Positions 6,369 through 12,045 of a stretch of 16,077 bases of DNA are shown piece by piece; position 1 is the stretch's first letter; every line of letters starts with the position of its first letter. The DNA is taken from the NCBI GenBank assembly GCA_023387085.1, contig JAEWIL010000169.1, positions 1-16,077 on the forward strand. Reading direction: 5' to 3'. This DNA comes from Pseudomonadota bacterium (lineage in GTDB: Bacteria > Pseudomonadota > Alphaproteobacteria > Sphingomonadales > Sphingomonadaceae). The notes beneath the pieces were generated by a model. It saw only the letters and a program-made list of their open reading frames with translations, was not told the DNA's origin and made no database searches. The position numbers and the translations under genes were made by a program.

Positions 6369-7010
6369 TTATGCCGTTCGCCGCCGCAGACGGAAGGAAT
6401 AAAGCGTAAGGCACGCAGCGAGCATCGTCGCGAGAGCATAAGCGAGCGGGACCGAATAGAGAACGGTACGCGCGCCAGCTATGGCGCCGCCGACGAGCGC
6501 TAACCACAGCCCGAAATGATGAAGCCACCGTCGGTCGCCCTCTCCGCTCAGCCGGTTCGCGATCTTCTGCCCCATCTGGACAAGCGTGCCGGTCATGTAG
6601 GTGACGCCAACGACCGCGCCATCGCTCCCCTCCAGCGCGGCGTTGACGACCCCCATCGACAGGGCAAGGCATGCGATCGCCGGCCAAAGGGCACCCTCAA
6701 TCCGCAACGCTGTCGCGCCTGCCAGCATCAGGGCAGCAAGCGACAACACGGCGGTCGCACGAGACGACTTGGCGCGGGCTGCCAATAACGAGCCCATGAC
6801 GACACCCATCAGGAACAGCACAATCATGGATCCCGCGAACAGCCCCGCGCGCTGCCATTCTGCCGCCCCGACCGCGAGGCGCGTCGAATTGCCCGTCATG
6901 AACGACACGAAAAAACCGCCCGATTCGACGAAGCCGGTGGCGTCGACGAACCCCGCGAGGATCGCCACGCCAACCGCAAGACGCCGATAGGAACGGTCGA
7001 ACCGGATCAT
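6369..7010 (-). CDS. DUF1275 (YoaK-type) integral membrane protein
   Basis: This 213-residue protein has six or seven hydrophobic segments. Conserved DUF1275 features are AILAGFVDATGFVESGGFFVSFMTGNSTRLAVG near the N-terminus (the G--DA-G---------F--FMTGN pattern), a central SMGVVNAALE segment and VGVTYMTGTLVQMGQKIAN later. The frame is open to 7082, but the ATG at 7010 gives the usual short N-terminus (MIRFDRSYRRLAVGVAIL) and begins 7 bases after the phhB stop, so the two genes are almost certainly co-transcribed. The role of DUF1275 proteins is not established; a transporter-like function is a common guess only. Inner-membrane location is clear from composition. Confidence 0.9.
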   Translation of the reverse strand: MIRFDRSYRRLAVGVAILAGFVDATGFVESGGFFVSFMTGNSTRLAVGAAEWQRAGLFAGSMIVLFLMGVVMGSLLAARAKSSRATAVLSLAALMLAGATALRIEGALWPAIACLALSMGVVNAALEGSDGAVVGVTYMTGTLVQMGQKIANRLSGEGDRRWLHHFGLWLALVGGAIAGARTVLYSVPLAYALATMLAACLTLYSFRLRRRTA

Positions 7011-7017
7011 CGGCGGA

Positions 7018-7305
7018 TCACAGCAGTCCCTCGATCGCCTCGGCGAGCGCGACGTCGCGTTCCGATAAACCCTCGGCATCATGCGTCGTCAACAGGATGT
7101 CGACGCGGTTATACACATTCGACCACTCGGGATGATGGTCCATCTTCTCGGCGATGATCGCGACGCTCGCCATGAAGCCGAAAGCCTGCGCGAAATCGTC
7201 GAATCTGAATTGGCGGGTGATGCCGTCGCGCACCGGCTCGTGCGCCCAGTCGGGAAAGCGTGCGAACAGCGCGGCGCGCTGGGCATCGTCGAGTTTCTGG
7301 ACCAT
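7018..7305 (-). CDS. phhB: 4a-hydroxytetrahydrobiopterin dehydratase (pterin-4a-carbinolamine dehydratase)
   Basis: This 95-residue protein matches the length and motif of the family. The enzyme dehydrates 4a-hydroxytetrahydropterin to quinonoid dihydropterin, recycling the cofactor after aromatic amino-acid hydroxylation, typically by phenylalanine hydroxylase. The active-site block is EKMDHHPEWSNVYNRVDILLTTHDAEGLSERD (His57, His58, Pro59, Trp61 and a third His at 75), with FRFDDFAQAFGFMASVA before it, all typical. GGAG six bases before the ATG sets the start. It heads a minus-strand run with DUF1275 and an amino-acid permease. No phenylalanine hydroxylase gene is in the window, so the hydroxylase partner must be elsewhere or the protein has another role. 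Confidence 0.95.
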   Translation of the reverse strand: MVQKLDDAQRAALFARFPDWAHEPVRDGITRQFRFDDFAQAFGFMASVAIIAEKMDHHPEWSNVYNRVDILLTTHDAEGLSERDVALAEAIEGLL

Positions 7306-7355
7306 CGTCTTCTCCGGCTGGTAAAGGGCGTTCCGCCGCCATAAGGAAGGGCGCG

Positions 7356-7784
7356 ATGACCGACAAGAGTTCCCCGTCCCGACTCCCGACCGGCTGGACC
7401 GGCGTCGCCCCCGACGCCGACGCCCTGTTCGTGATGGCCGAAGCCGCGCTCGCCCAGCTTCCCGAAATCTTTAGATCGCACATTTCGGACCTTGTCATCG
7501 AGATCGCGGAATTCGCCGACGACGAGACGCTGAAGGCGCTCGATATCGAACATCCCTATGATCTCACCGGCCTCTACGAAGGCCGTCCTCTGACCGAGCG
7601 CAGCATCGACCAGAGCGGCGGCATGCCCGACCGCGTCACCCTCTATCGCATTCCGATCCTCGTCGAATGGATCGAAGGCGGCGAGGCGCTCGACTGGCTG
7701 GTGCGCCACATATTGATCCACGAGATCGGGCATCATTTCGGGTTCTCCGACGACGATATGCACGCGCTCGAGGCCATGGCGTGA
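7356..7784 (+). CDS. Zincin-like metallopeptidase family protein
   Basis: This is a 142-residue cytosolic protein of the small bacterial zincin-like family (formerly DUF1025). The zinc site is HEIGHHFGFSDDDMHALE: His122, Glu123 and His126 of HExxH, with the family's GHHFG-SDDDMHALE continuation. Upstream blocks VIEIAEFADDETL, PYDLTGLYEGRPLTERS and VTLYRIPILVEW are usual for the family. Peptidase activity is inferred from the motif; no physiological substrate is established to my knowledge. The ATG at 7356 has AAGGAAGG about 6 bases upstream. The frame extends further left to 7260, but that part overlaps phhB in antisense and lacks a better start. Its stop overlaps the first codon of ccmA (GTGA), so the genes are translationally coupled. 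Confidence 0.92.
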   Translation: MTDKSSPSRLPTGWTGVAPDADALFVMAEAALAQLPEIFRSHISDLVIEIAEFADDETLKALDIEHPYDLTGLYEGRPLTERSIDQSGGMPDRVTLYRIPILVEWIEGGEALDWLVRHILIHEIGHHFGFSDDDMHALEAMA

Positions 7785-8392
7785 GCGCGCGTTCGCGCGC
7801 GGGGGGCGTGAGCGAGCTTCTGCGGCTCGACAAGGTGGCGTGCATCCGCGGTGATCGGCTGCTGTTCGATGGGCTGTCGCTGGTGCTGCACCGCGGCGAT
7901 GCGCTGTGGCTGCGCGGCCCCAATGGCGCGGGCAAGTCGAGCCTGATCCGGCTGGCCGCCGGGCTGCTGCGCCCCGCCGCCGGGACGGTCGAACGCCGCG
8001 AGCGCGTCGCGCTGATCGACGAGGCATCGGCGCTTGACCCCGAATTGCCGTTGCGCCGCGCGCTCGATTTCTGGGCACGGGTCGATACCGTCGACGGCCA
8101 TGCGGTCGACCGCGCGATGATCGAGATGGCGCTCGGCAACCTCGCCGAGGTGCCGGTATCGATGCTCTCGACCGGCCAGCGCAAGCGCGCCGCGATGGTG
8201 CGCGTCATCGCCAGCGGCGCGCCGATCTGGCTGCTCGACGAGCCCGCGAACGGCATGGATGACGCCGCGCAGACGCGCCTTGTCGCGGCAATCGCGAAGC
8301 ATCGCGCGAACGGCGGAGCTGTGCTGCTCGCGTCGCACTTCGCGCTCGGCATTCCCGATTTGGCGGAGCTGGAAGTGGGGGCACTGGTTTGA
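7781..8392 (+). CDS. ccmA: Haem ABC exporter ATP-binding protein CcmA
   Basis: CcmA is the ATPase of the CcmABCD complex, which uses ATP to release holo-CcmE during cytochrome c maturation. The 203 residues contain Walker A GPNGAGKSS (46-54), a degenerate ABC signature LSTGQRKRAAMVRV (129-142), Walker B IWLLDEPANGMD (149-160) and the switch His in ASH (184-186). The LSTGQ-KR form and the short length (about 200 residues) are typical of CcmA. The GTG at 7781 overlaps the metallopeptidase stop (GTGA) and has GAGG upstream. A GTG at 7808 would begin VSELLRLDKVACIRG, closer to the usual N-terminus, so the first nine residues may not be translated. A palindromic repeat lies between it and ccmB. 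Confidence 0.92.
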   Translation: MSARSRAGGVSELLRLDKVACIRGDRLLFDGLSLVLHRGDALWLRGPNGAGKSSLIRLAAGLLRPAAGTVERRERVALIDEASALDPELPLRRALDFWARVDTVDGHAVDRAMIEMALGNLAEVPVSMLSTGQRKRAAMVRVIASGAPIWLLDEPANGMDDAAQTRLVAAIAKHRANGGAVLLASHFALGIPDLAELEVGALV

Positions 8393-8401
8393 GCTCATAT
8401 C

Positions 8402-8499
8402 CGTCATTGCGAGCGCAGCGAAGCAATCTCCGGCGCAGGCCACTGCGCGAGCTGGATGGCCGGAGATGGCCGCGTCGCTACGCCCCTCGCAGGGACGAG
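8402..8499. repeat. REP-like palindromic repeat, copy 1 (between ccmA and ccmB)
   Basis: The left arm begins CGTCATTGCGAG, followed by GAAGCAATC (8420-8428). The right arm is a diverged inverted copy ending CTCGCAGGGACGAG. The same units occur at 14908-14992, where the arms pair perfectly. The motif CGTCATTGCGAG..GAAGCAATC is one I recall as dispersed in sphingomonad genomes. It fills almost the whole 115-base ccmA-ccmB gap, and its right end (GACGAGG) is placed as the ccmB Shine-Dalgarno. Confidence 0.8.
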
Positions 8500-8507
8500 G
8501 CTGGATT

Positions 8508-9155
8508 GTGACCGCGCTCCTGGCCCTCTTCTGGCGCGACCTGCGCCGCGCGTGGGGCAGTGGGGCGCTATGGCTGCCAGTGGTCTTCTTCCTGCTTGTC
8601 GCGACCGCCTTTCCGTTTTCCGTCGGCCCCGATGCGCCGCTACTCGTCCGCACCGGTGGCGGAATGATGTGGGTGGCCGCCTTGCTTGCGGCCCTCCTCC
8701 CGATCGACCGGCTGGTAAGGCCCGATCGCGAAACGGGCGTACTCGATCAGCTCGCGGTGCGTGGTTTCGCCGACGAGCTCGTCGCGGCGATCAAGATTGC
8801 AGCCCATGCCATCGGTTTTGGTCTGCCTTTGCTGATCGCGCTTTTGCCCGCGTCGGCGCTGCTTGCGCAGGACCCCGGGCGGCTGGAAACCCTCGCAACC
8901 GGCATCGCCATCGCGATCCCGGCCCTCGCCTCGCTCGCCGTGCTCAGCGCCGCGCTCACCGCAAATCTGAAGGGCGGTAGCGCGATCGGCGGATTGCTCG
9001 TCCTTCCGCTCGCGGTGCCGATGCTGATCTTTGGCGCAGGAATGCTCGATCCCTCCGGCCGGGGCGCGATCAAGCTGCTCGCCGCGTCGAGCCTGTTGCT
9101 CACCGTCATCGGGCCATTCGCCGCCGGTGCGGCGCTCCGGGGTCTTCGCGAATGA
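8508..9155 (+). CDS. ccmB: Haem exporter membrane protein CcmB
   Basis: CcmB is the integral membrane partner of CcmA in cytochrome c maturation system I. The 215-residue product starts LLALFWRDLRRAWGSGALWLPVVFFLLVATAFPFSVGPD, the family's typical opening. It continues with GGGMMWVAALLAALLPIDRLVRPDRETGVLDQL, the conserved L--D---G--DQL loop, then four further hydrophobic helices, giving about six in total. The GTG at 8508 is preceded by GAGG at 8497-8500, seven bases upstream, contributed by the end of the repeat. An ORF upstream of this GTG overlaps ccmA and is not used. In most genomes ccmC follows; here it does not. The stop overlaps the ATG of a truncated VOC-type reading frame (ATGA). 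Confidence 0.93.
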   Translation: MTALLALFWRDLRRAWGSGALWLPVVFFLLVATAFPFSVGPDAPLLVRTGGGMMWVAALLAALLPIDRLVRPDRETGVLDQLAVRGFADELVAAIKIAAHAIGFGLPLLIALLPASALLAQDPGRLETLATGIAIAIPALASLAVLSAALTANLKGGSAIGGLLVLPLAVPMLIFGAGMLDPSGRGAIKLLAASSLLLTVIGPFAAGAALRGLRE

Positions 9156-9301
9156 CCCGCCAGTCGCTCGCGCACATCACGCTCGTCGGGCGCGATTATG
9201 ACGAGGCGATCGATTTCTATGTCGGCACCTTGGGCTTCACGCTGGTCGCTGACGACTATCAACCCGCGTAGGACAAGCGCTGGGTGCTCGTCGCTCTCGC
9301 C
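9152..9301 (+). pseudogene. Truncated VOC/glyoxalase-family remnant
   Basis: An ATG overlapping the ccmB stop begins MTRQSLAHITLVGRDYDEAIDFY followed by VGTLGFTLVADDYQPA, which is the first beta-alpha-beta-beta module of a vicinal-oxygen-chelate (glyoxalase/bleomycin-resistance) protein: H for metal binding at residue 8, and the YDEAIDFYV--LGFTL helix-strand pattern. A TAG at 9269-9271 ends it after 39 residues. Beyond the stop the same frame still reads DKRWVLVA, as expected for the next VOC strand, so similarity continues to about 9295. It then disappears into the 3' end of the porin gene, and the usual second half (about 70 residues) is absent. This is best read as a decayed gene carrying both a nonsense codon and a 3' deletion; a 39-residue expressed peptide is less likely. 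Confidence 0.75.
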
Positions 9302-9320
9302 CTTCCAATTCCGCCTTCAG

Positions 9321-10694
9321 TCAGAAGTCGAACTGCGTTCGCAGCCCGAACGCGTCGGCCGAGTAGTCGCGGTCGCCATTCGCGGCGCCGATTGCGGCAT
9401 TGTCGTACATCAAATGCCCGTAGTTGGCGGTGACGCGGACATAGGAGATCGGCGCCCAGACGACCGAAACGCCGACCGTGCGTTGGCGGCCGCCGACGAT
9501 TCCGGCGTCGGTGAGGTCGAGATGGTCGTAACGCGCGTTGACCTCGATCGCCCCGGGGCCGCCGTCGGTGATCGGCCGCCTCGGCGACAGCCGGTCGAAG
9601 GCACCGTCCCTATATCCGCGGCTGTCGCCCTTGGTCAGCACATAGCCGACCTCGGCATAGCCGCCGAAGAAGGTCGGGTTGGCAAGGCCCGGACGGCTCG
9701 CCCGCTGCCAATAGCCTTCGCTCGCGACGTGGAACGGCCCGCTCAACACCGCGCCCTCGACGCCCAATCCGCGCTCGTTGGCGACAGTGAAAACGCCTGT
9801 ATCGACCAGACGCGCGTCGGTGGTGTGAACGAACGGCCGCGGCGCATAGCGCACCCCGCTCGGCCCGTCGTTGAGTTTGCGCCAGTGCGCCGAACCGGCA
9901 AGATGAACCTGTGTATCACCGAATTTCGGCATCCACACGGCGCGTGCATCGACGCTGACACTGTTGTCCGAATCGCTGAGCAGATCGTTGGCATTGTCGC
10001 CGAAGACGCCGCCCTGTAGCAGGAATTCCTTGCTCTTATACTGACCCGACAGACCGACCCGACGCTTGAAGTTGAATGCCTGCGTAAAAGACGCGCGCTC
10101 GGCAAAGCTGGTGAACAGATCGCTCGTCAGTTCCTCGAGCGACCAAAAGGGCTTGATCTGCCCCGCGGTTACCGAGAAGGGGCCCGGGCCATAGGTCAGA
10201 TAGACGTCGGTCAGTTCGACCCCGCTGTTCGCGAGATCAGCCTCAATCCGATAGGCGAAACCGCCCGGGACTTTTCCGTCGAACCCGATGAAGATACGCC
10301 GGAACTCGGTCCCGACGCCGCCCCGCGCCTTGGTGACGCCCTCAGGCGCGTCGATGCTCGCGACATCGACCTGCATGCGACCGCGCGGCTTGAAGCTCCA
10401 GCCATCGGCGGTCTTGATCTCCGGCGCCCCTTTCCAGACGATTTCGGTCGCGGGCTTCGCGGTGACCGAAGGCGCGGTCGCGGGGGCGGGCGCAGGCGTC
10501 GCCACGGGTGTCGGCGCGGGCTGCCCTGTCGCGGTATCGAGCCGGGTTTCGAGCGCCTGAACCTGCGCCTTCAGCGCCTGAATCTGCGCGCGCAGATCGG
10601 CCGCCTCCTCCGCGCTCATGGCCTGGGCATGTCCCGCCTGCGGCAGGGCGAACATCGTCGTCGCCAGAAAGGATGCGGTCAGAAGGGGACGCAT
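9321..10694 (-). CDS. Phosphate-selective porin, OprO/OprP family
   Basis: This outer-membrane beta-barrel has 457 residues. Residues 1-23 are a signal peptide (MRPLLTASFLATTMFALPQAGHA). Residues about 27-52 form a heptad coiled coil (AEEAADLRAQIQALKAQVQALETRL), the periplasmic trimerisation stalk of many OprO/P-type porins. An Ala/Pro/Thr linker runs to about 80. The barrel follows, with GRMQVDVASIDA, FRRIFIGFDGKVPGGFAYRIEADLANSGVELTDVYLTYGPGPFSVTAGQIKPFWSLEELTS, the typical Porin_O_P opening, and ends in the C-terminal Phe (QFDF) recognised by the BAM complex. The ATG at 10694 has GGAG ten bases upstream; an upstream ATG at 10775 adds 27 residues without signal-peptide character and lies in the Pho-box array. 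That array suggests PhoB control and phosphate or polyphosphate uptake; the exact ion is inferred. Confidence 0.92.
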   Translation of the reverse strand: MRPLLTASFLATTMFALPQAGHAQAMSAEEAADLRAQIQALKAQVQALETRLDTATGQPAPTPVATPAPAPATAPSVTAKPATEIVWKGAPEIKTADGWSFKPRGRMQVDVASIDAPEGVTKARGGVGTEFRRIFIGFDGKVPGGFAYRIEADLANSGVELTDVYLTYGPGPFSVTAGQIKPFWSLEELTSDLFTSFAERASFTQAFNFKRRVGLSGQYKSKEFLLQGGVFGDNANDLLSDSDNSVSVDARAVWMPKFGDTQVHLAGSAHWRKLNDGPSGVRYAPRPFVHTTDARLVDTGVFTVANERGLGVEGAVLSGPFHVASEGYWQRASRPGLANPTFFGGYAEVGYVLTKGDSRGYRDGAFDRLSPRRPITDGGPGAIEVNARYDHLDLTDAGIVGGRQRTVGVSVVWAPISYVRVTANYGHLMYDNAAIGAANGDRDYSADAFGLRTQFDF

Positions 10695-10740
10695 GAGGCC
10701 ATTGCTCCACTGTGATAGGTGACAATCTCGTCGCGCTCCT

Positions 10741-10784
10741 ATGACCGCTGCATGACAGTTGCACGTCATTTCCATGACATTTCT
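10741..10784 (-). promoter_or_regulatory. Pho-box array: four 11-bp direct repeats upstream of the porin gene
   Basis: The minus strand reads CTGTCATGCAGCGGTCAT at 10758-10741, two 7-base half-sites spaced by 4, nearly the classical PhoB box CTGTCATA-AT-CTGTCA. Continuing upstream with the same 11-base step are a weaker unit (10773-10763) and another good one containing ATGTCAT (10780-10774). On the plus strand the units read ATGACCGCTGC, ATGACAGTTGC, ACGTCATTTCC and ATGACATTTCT. PhoB binds such 11-bp direct repeats and replaces the -35 contact. The array ends 46 bases before the porin ATG. I could not pick a convincing -10. Confidence 0.8.
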
Positions 10785-10879
10785 GTTTCAGGATACGTTT
10801 TCACTCTCCCCTATTCGCCCCCTTGTCTGCCCGCCGCGAACGGCTAAGGACGTGCCAGCTTTCTGGGCCAGTTTTTTCC

Positions 10880-10898
10880 GGCAACCTTTTCGGTTGCC
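10880..10898 (+). other. Hairpin in the 5' leader of the SDR gene
   Basis: GGCAACC and GGTTGCC form a perfect 7-bp stem around a TTTTC loop, ending 16 bases before the SDR ATG and just before its Shine-Dalgarno. A short T-run follows only weakly (CCTTT), so it is more likely 5'-UTR structure than a terminator. Confidence 0.45.
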
Positions 10899-10914
10899 CC
10901 TTTGGGAGACCATC

Positions 10915-11817
10915 ATGACGATCAAATTTGACGGCCGTGTTGCCATCGTGACCGGCGCCGGCGGCGGGCTTGGCCGTGCCTATGCGCTCGAACTGGCGCG
11001 GCGCGGCGCGAAAGTGGTTGTAAACGACCTCGGCGGTGCGCGCGACGGCACGGGCCATTCGGACGCGGCGCTCGCCGTCGTCGAGGAAATCCGCGCCGAA
11101 GGCGGAACCGCCATGTCGAACGGCGGCAGCGTAACCGAATATGACCATATGGCCGAGATGGTCGCGAAGGCGAAGGCCGAGTGGGGCAGCGTCGATATCC
11201 TCATCAACAACGCCGGCATCCTGCGCGACAAGAGCTTCGCGAAAATGGAGCCCGCCGATTTTGACCTCGTCGTGCAGGTCCATTTGATCGGTAGCGCCAA
11301 CGTCACCAAGGCTGCATGGGATGTCATGCGCGAGCAGGCCTATGGCCGCATCCTCATGACCGCCTCTTCAACCGGTCTCTACGGCAATTTCGGTCAGGCC
11401 AATTATGGCGCCGCGAAGCTCGGTCTTGCCGGTCTGACCAAGACACTTCACCTCGAAGGCGCGAAATACAACATCCGCTGCAACACGATCGCGCCGGTTG
11501 CCGGCACGCGCATGACCGAAGATATCTTCCCGCCCGAACTGTTCGAGAAGTTCACACCCGAAAATGTCGTTCCGGCCGCGCTCTATCTGGTCAGCGAGGA
11601 TGCGCCGACGAACATGATCGTCGGGGCGGGCGCCGGCGCCTTCCATGCCGCCTATGTCACCATGACCCCGGGCGTTGCGCTGCCCGAAGGTGAGCGCACC
11701 CCCGAGGGTGTCGCCGCGGCCTGGGACAAGATCATCGACCGCAATGGCGAGACGGTGCCGCAGTCGGGCGCCGAACAGTCGATGGCGGTGATGAAGGCCT
11801 TGCAGGCGTTGGGCTGA
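10915..11817 (+). CDS. Short-chain dehydrogenase, (3R)-hydroxyacyl-CoA dehydrogenase (MFE-2) type
   Basis: This 300-residue cytosolic NAD(P)-dependent oxidoreductase has all SDR elements. TGAGGGLG (residues 13-20) binds the dinucleotide, VVVNDLGG (34-41) with Asp38 suggests NAD preference, NNAG lies at 98-101, and the catalytic residues are Ser151 or Ser152, Tyr164 and Lys168 in YGAAK. The long ND-LGGARDGTGHS loop, FAKMEPADFDLVVQVHLIGS and NFGQANYGAAKLGLAGL are characteristic of the dehydrogenase domain of peroxisomal multifunctional enzyme type 2 and its bacterial homologues, which oxidise (3R)-hydroxyacyl-CoA. Unlike MFE-2, no hydratase domain is fused; the protein ends after a C-terminal extension of about 60 residues. 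GGAG six bases before the ATG at 10915 fixes the start, although the frame is open to 10759. It is divergent from the porin gene and stands alone. Confidence 0.92.
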   Translation: MTIKFDGRVAIVTGAGGGLGRAYALELARRGAKVVVNDLGGARDGTGHSDAALAVVEEIRAEGGTAMSNGGSVTEYDHMAEMVAKAKAEWGSVDILINNAGILRDKSFAKMEPADFDLVVQVHLIGSANVTKAAWDVMREQAYGRILMTASSTGLYGNFGQANYGAAKLGLAGLTKTLHLEGAKYNIRCNTIAPVAGTRMTEDIFPPELFEKFTPENVVPAALYLVSEDAPTNMIVGAGAGAFHAAYVTMTPGVALPEGERTPEGVAAAWDKIIDRNGETVPQSGAEQSMAVMKALQALG

Positions 11818-11846
11818 TCAGACAACCCTCATTGTGGCGAAGCCAT

Positions 11847-11948
11847 GGGGGGATGGCAGCGGCGCAATCGCTGACGGAGGGGCGTTAGCGCAGACGTGGC
11901 GGCCCCTCCACCACCTTCGGTGATCCCCCCTCCCCGCCGCTCCGCGGC
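11847..11948. repeat. Multi-hairpin intergenic repeat-like element
   Basis: Two nested pairs of 8-base arms are perfect: GGGGGGAT (11847-11854) with ATCCCCCC (11923-11930), and GGAGGGGC (11876-11883) with GCCCCTCC (11902-11909). Two small hairpins follow: CACC-TTC-GGTG (11912-11922) and GCCGC-TCC-GCGGC (11936-11948). The G/C-tract arms and the CCCCTCCGTCAGCG unit on the minus strand resemble dispersed intergenic repeats I recall from sphingomonads. It lies between the SDR stop and the next promoter and may also halt transcription. Only one copy is in the window, so its repeat status is inferred. Confidence 0.6.
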
Positions 11949-11975
11949 AGGCAGGACTCGCAGTGCCACACTGTA

Positions 11976-12004
11976 TTGACACAGCAATACGCCCATGCCA
12001 TAAA
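11976..12004 (+). promoter_or_regulatory. Candidate sigma-70 promoter for the 12046-13119 gene
   Basis: TTGACA (11976-11981) and CATAAA (11999-12004) are separated by 17 bases, a consensus -35 with an acceptable -10. It stands about 42 bases before the ATG, just after the multi-hairpin element. Confidence 0.65.
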
Positions 12005-12045
12005 ACGCGCGGGGCAAGGGGATCGGACCTGGAAGGACGACCCCG

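Noticed and set aside
8402..8499. Insertion sequence or CRISPR unit between ccmA and ccmB
   Set aside because: It has no transposase, no target duplication, and only one palindrome rather than regularly spaced repeats.
7089..8653. Long minus-strand frames across the metallopeptidase, ccmA and ccmB
   Set aside because: They are shadows of genes with Walker, HExxH and CcmB motifs on the plus strand.
10705..10720. CRP/FNR-like site TGTGATAGGTGACA upstream of the porin
   Set aside because: Half-site spacing and symmetry do not fit the TGTGA-N6-TCACA consensus.
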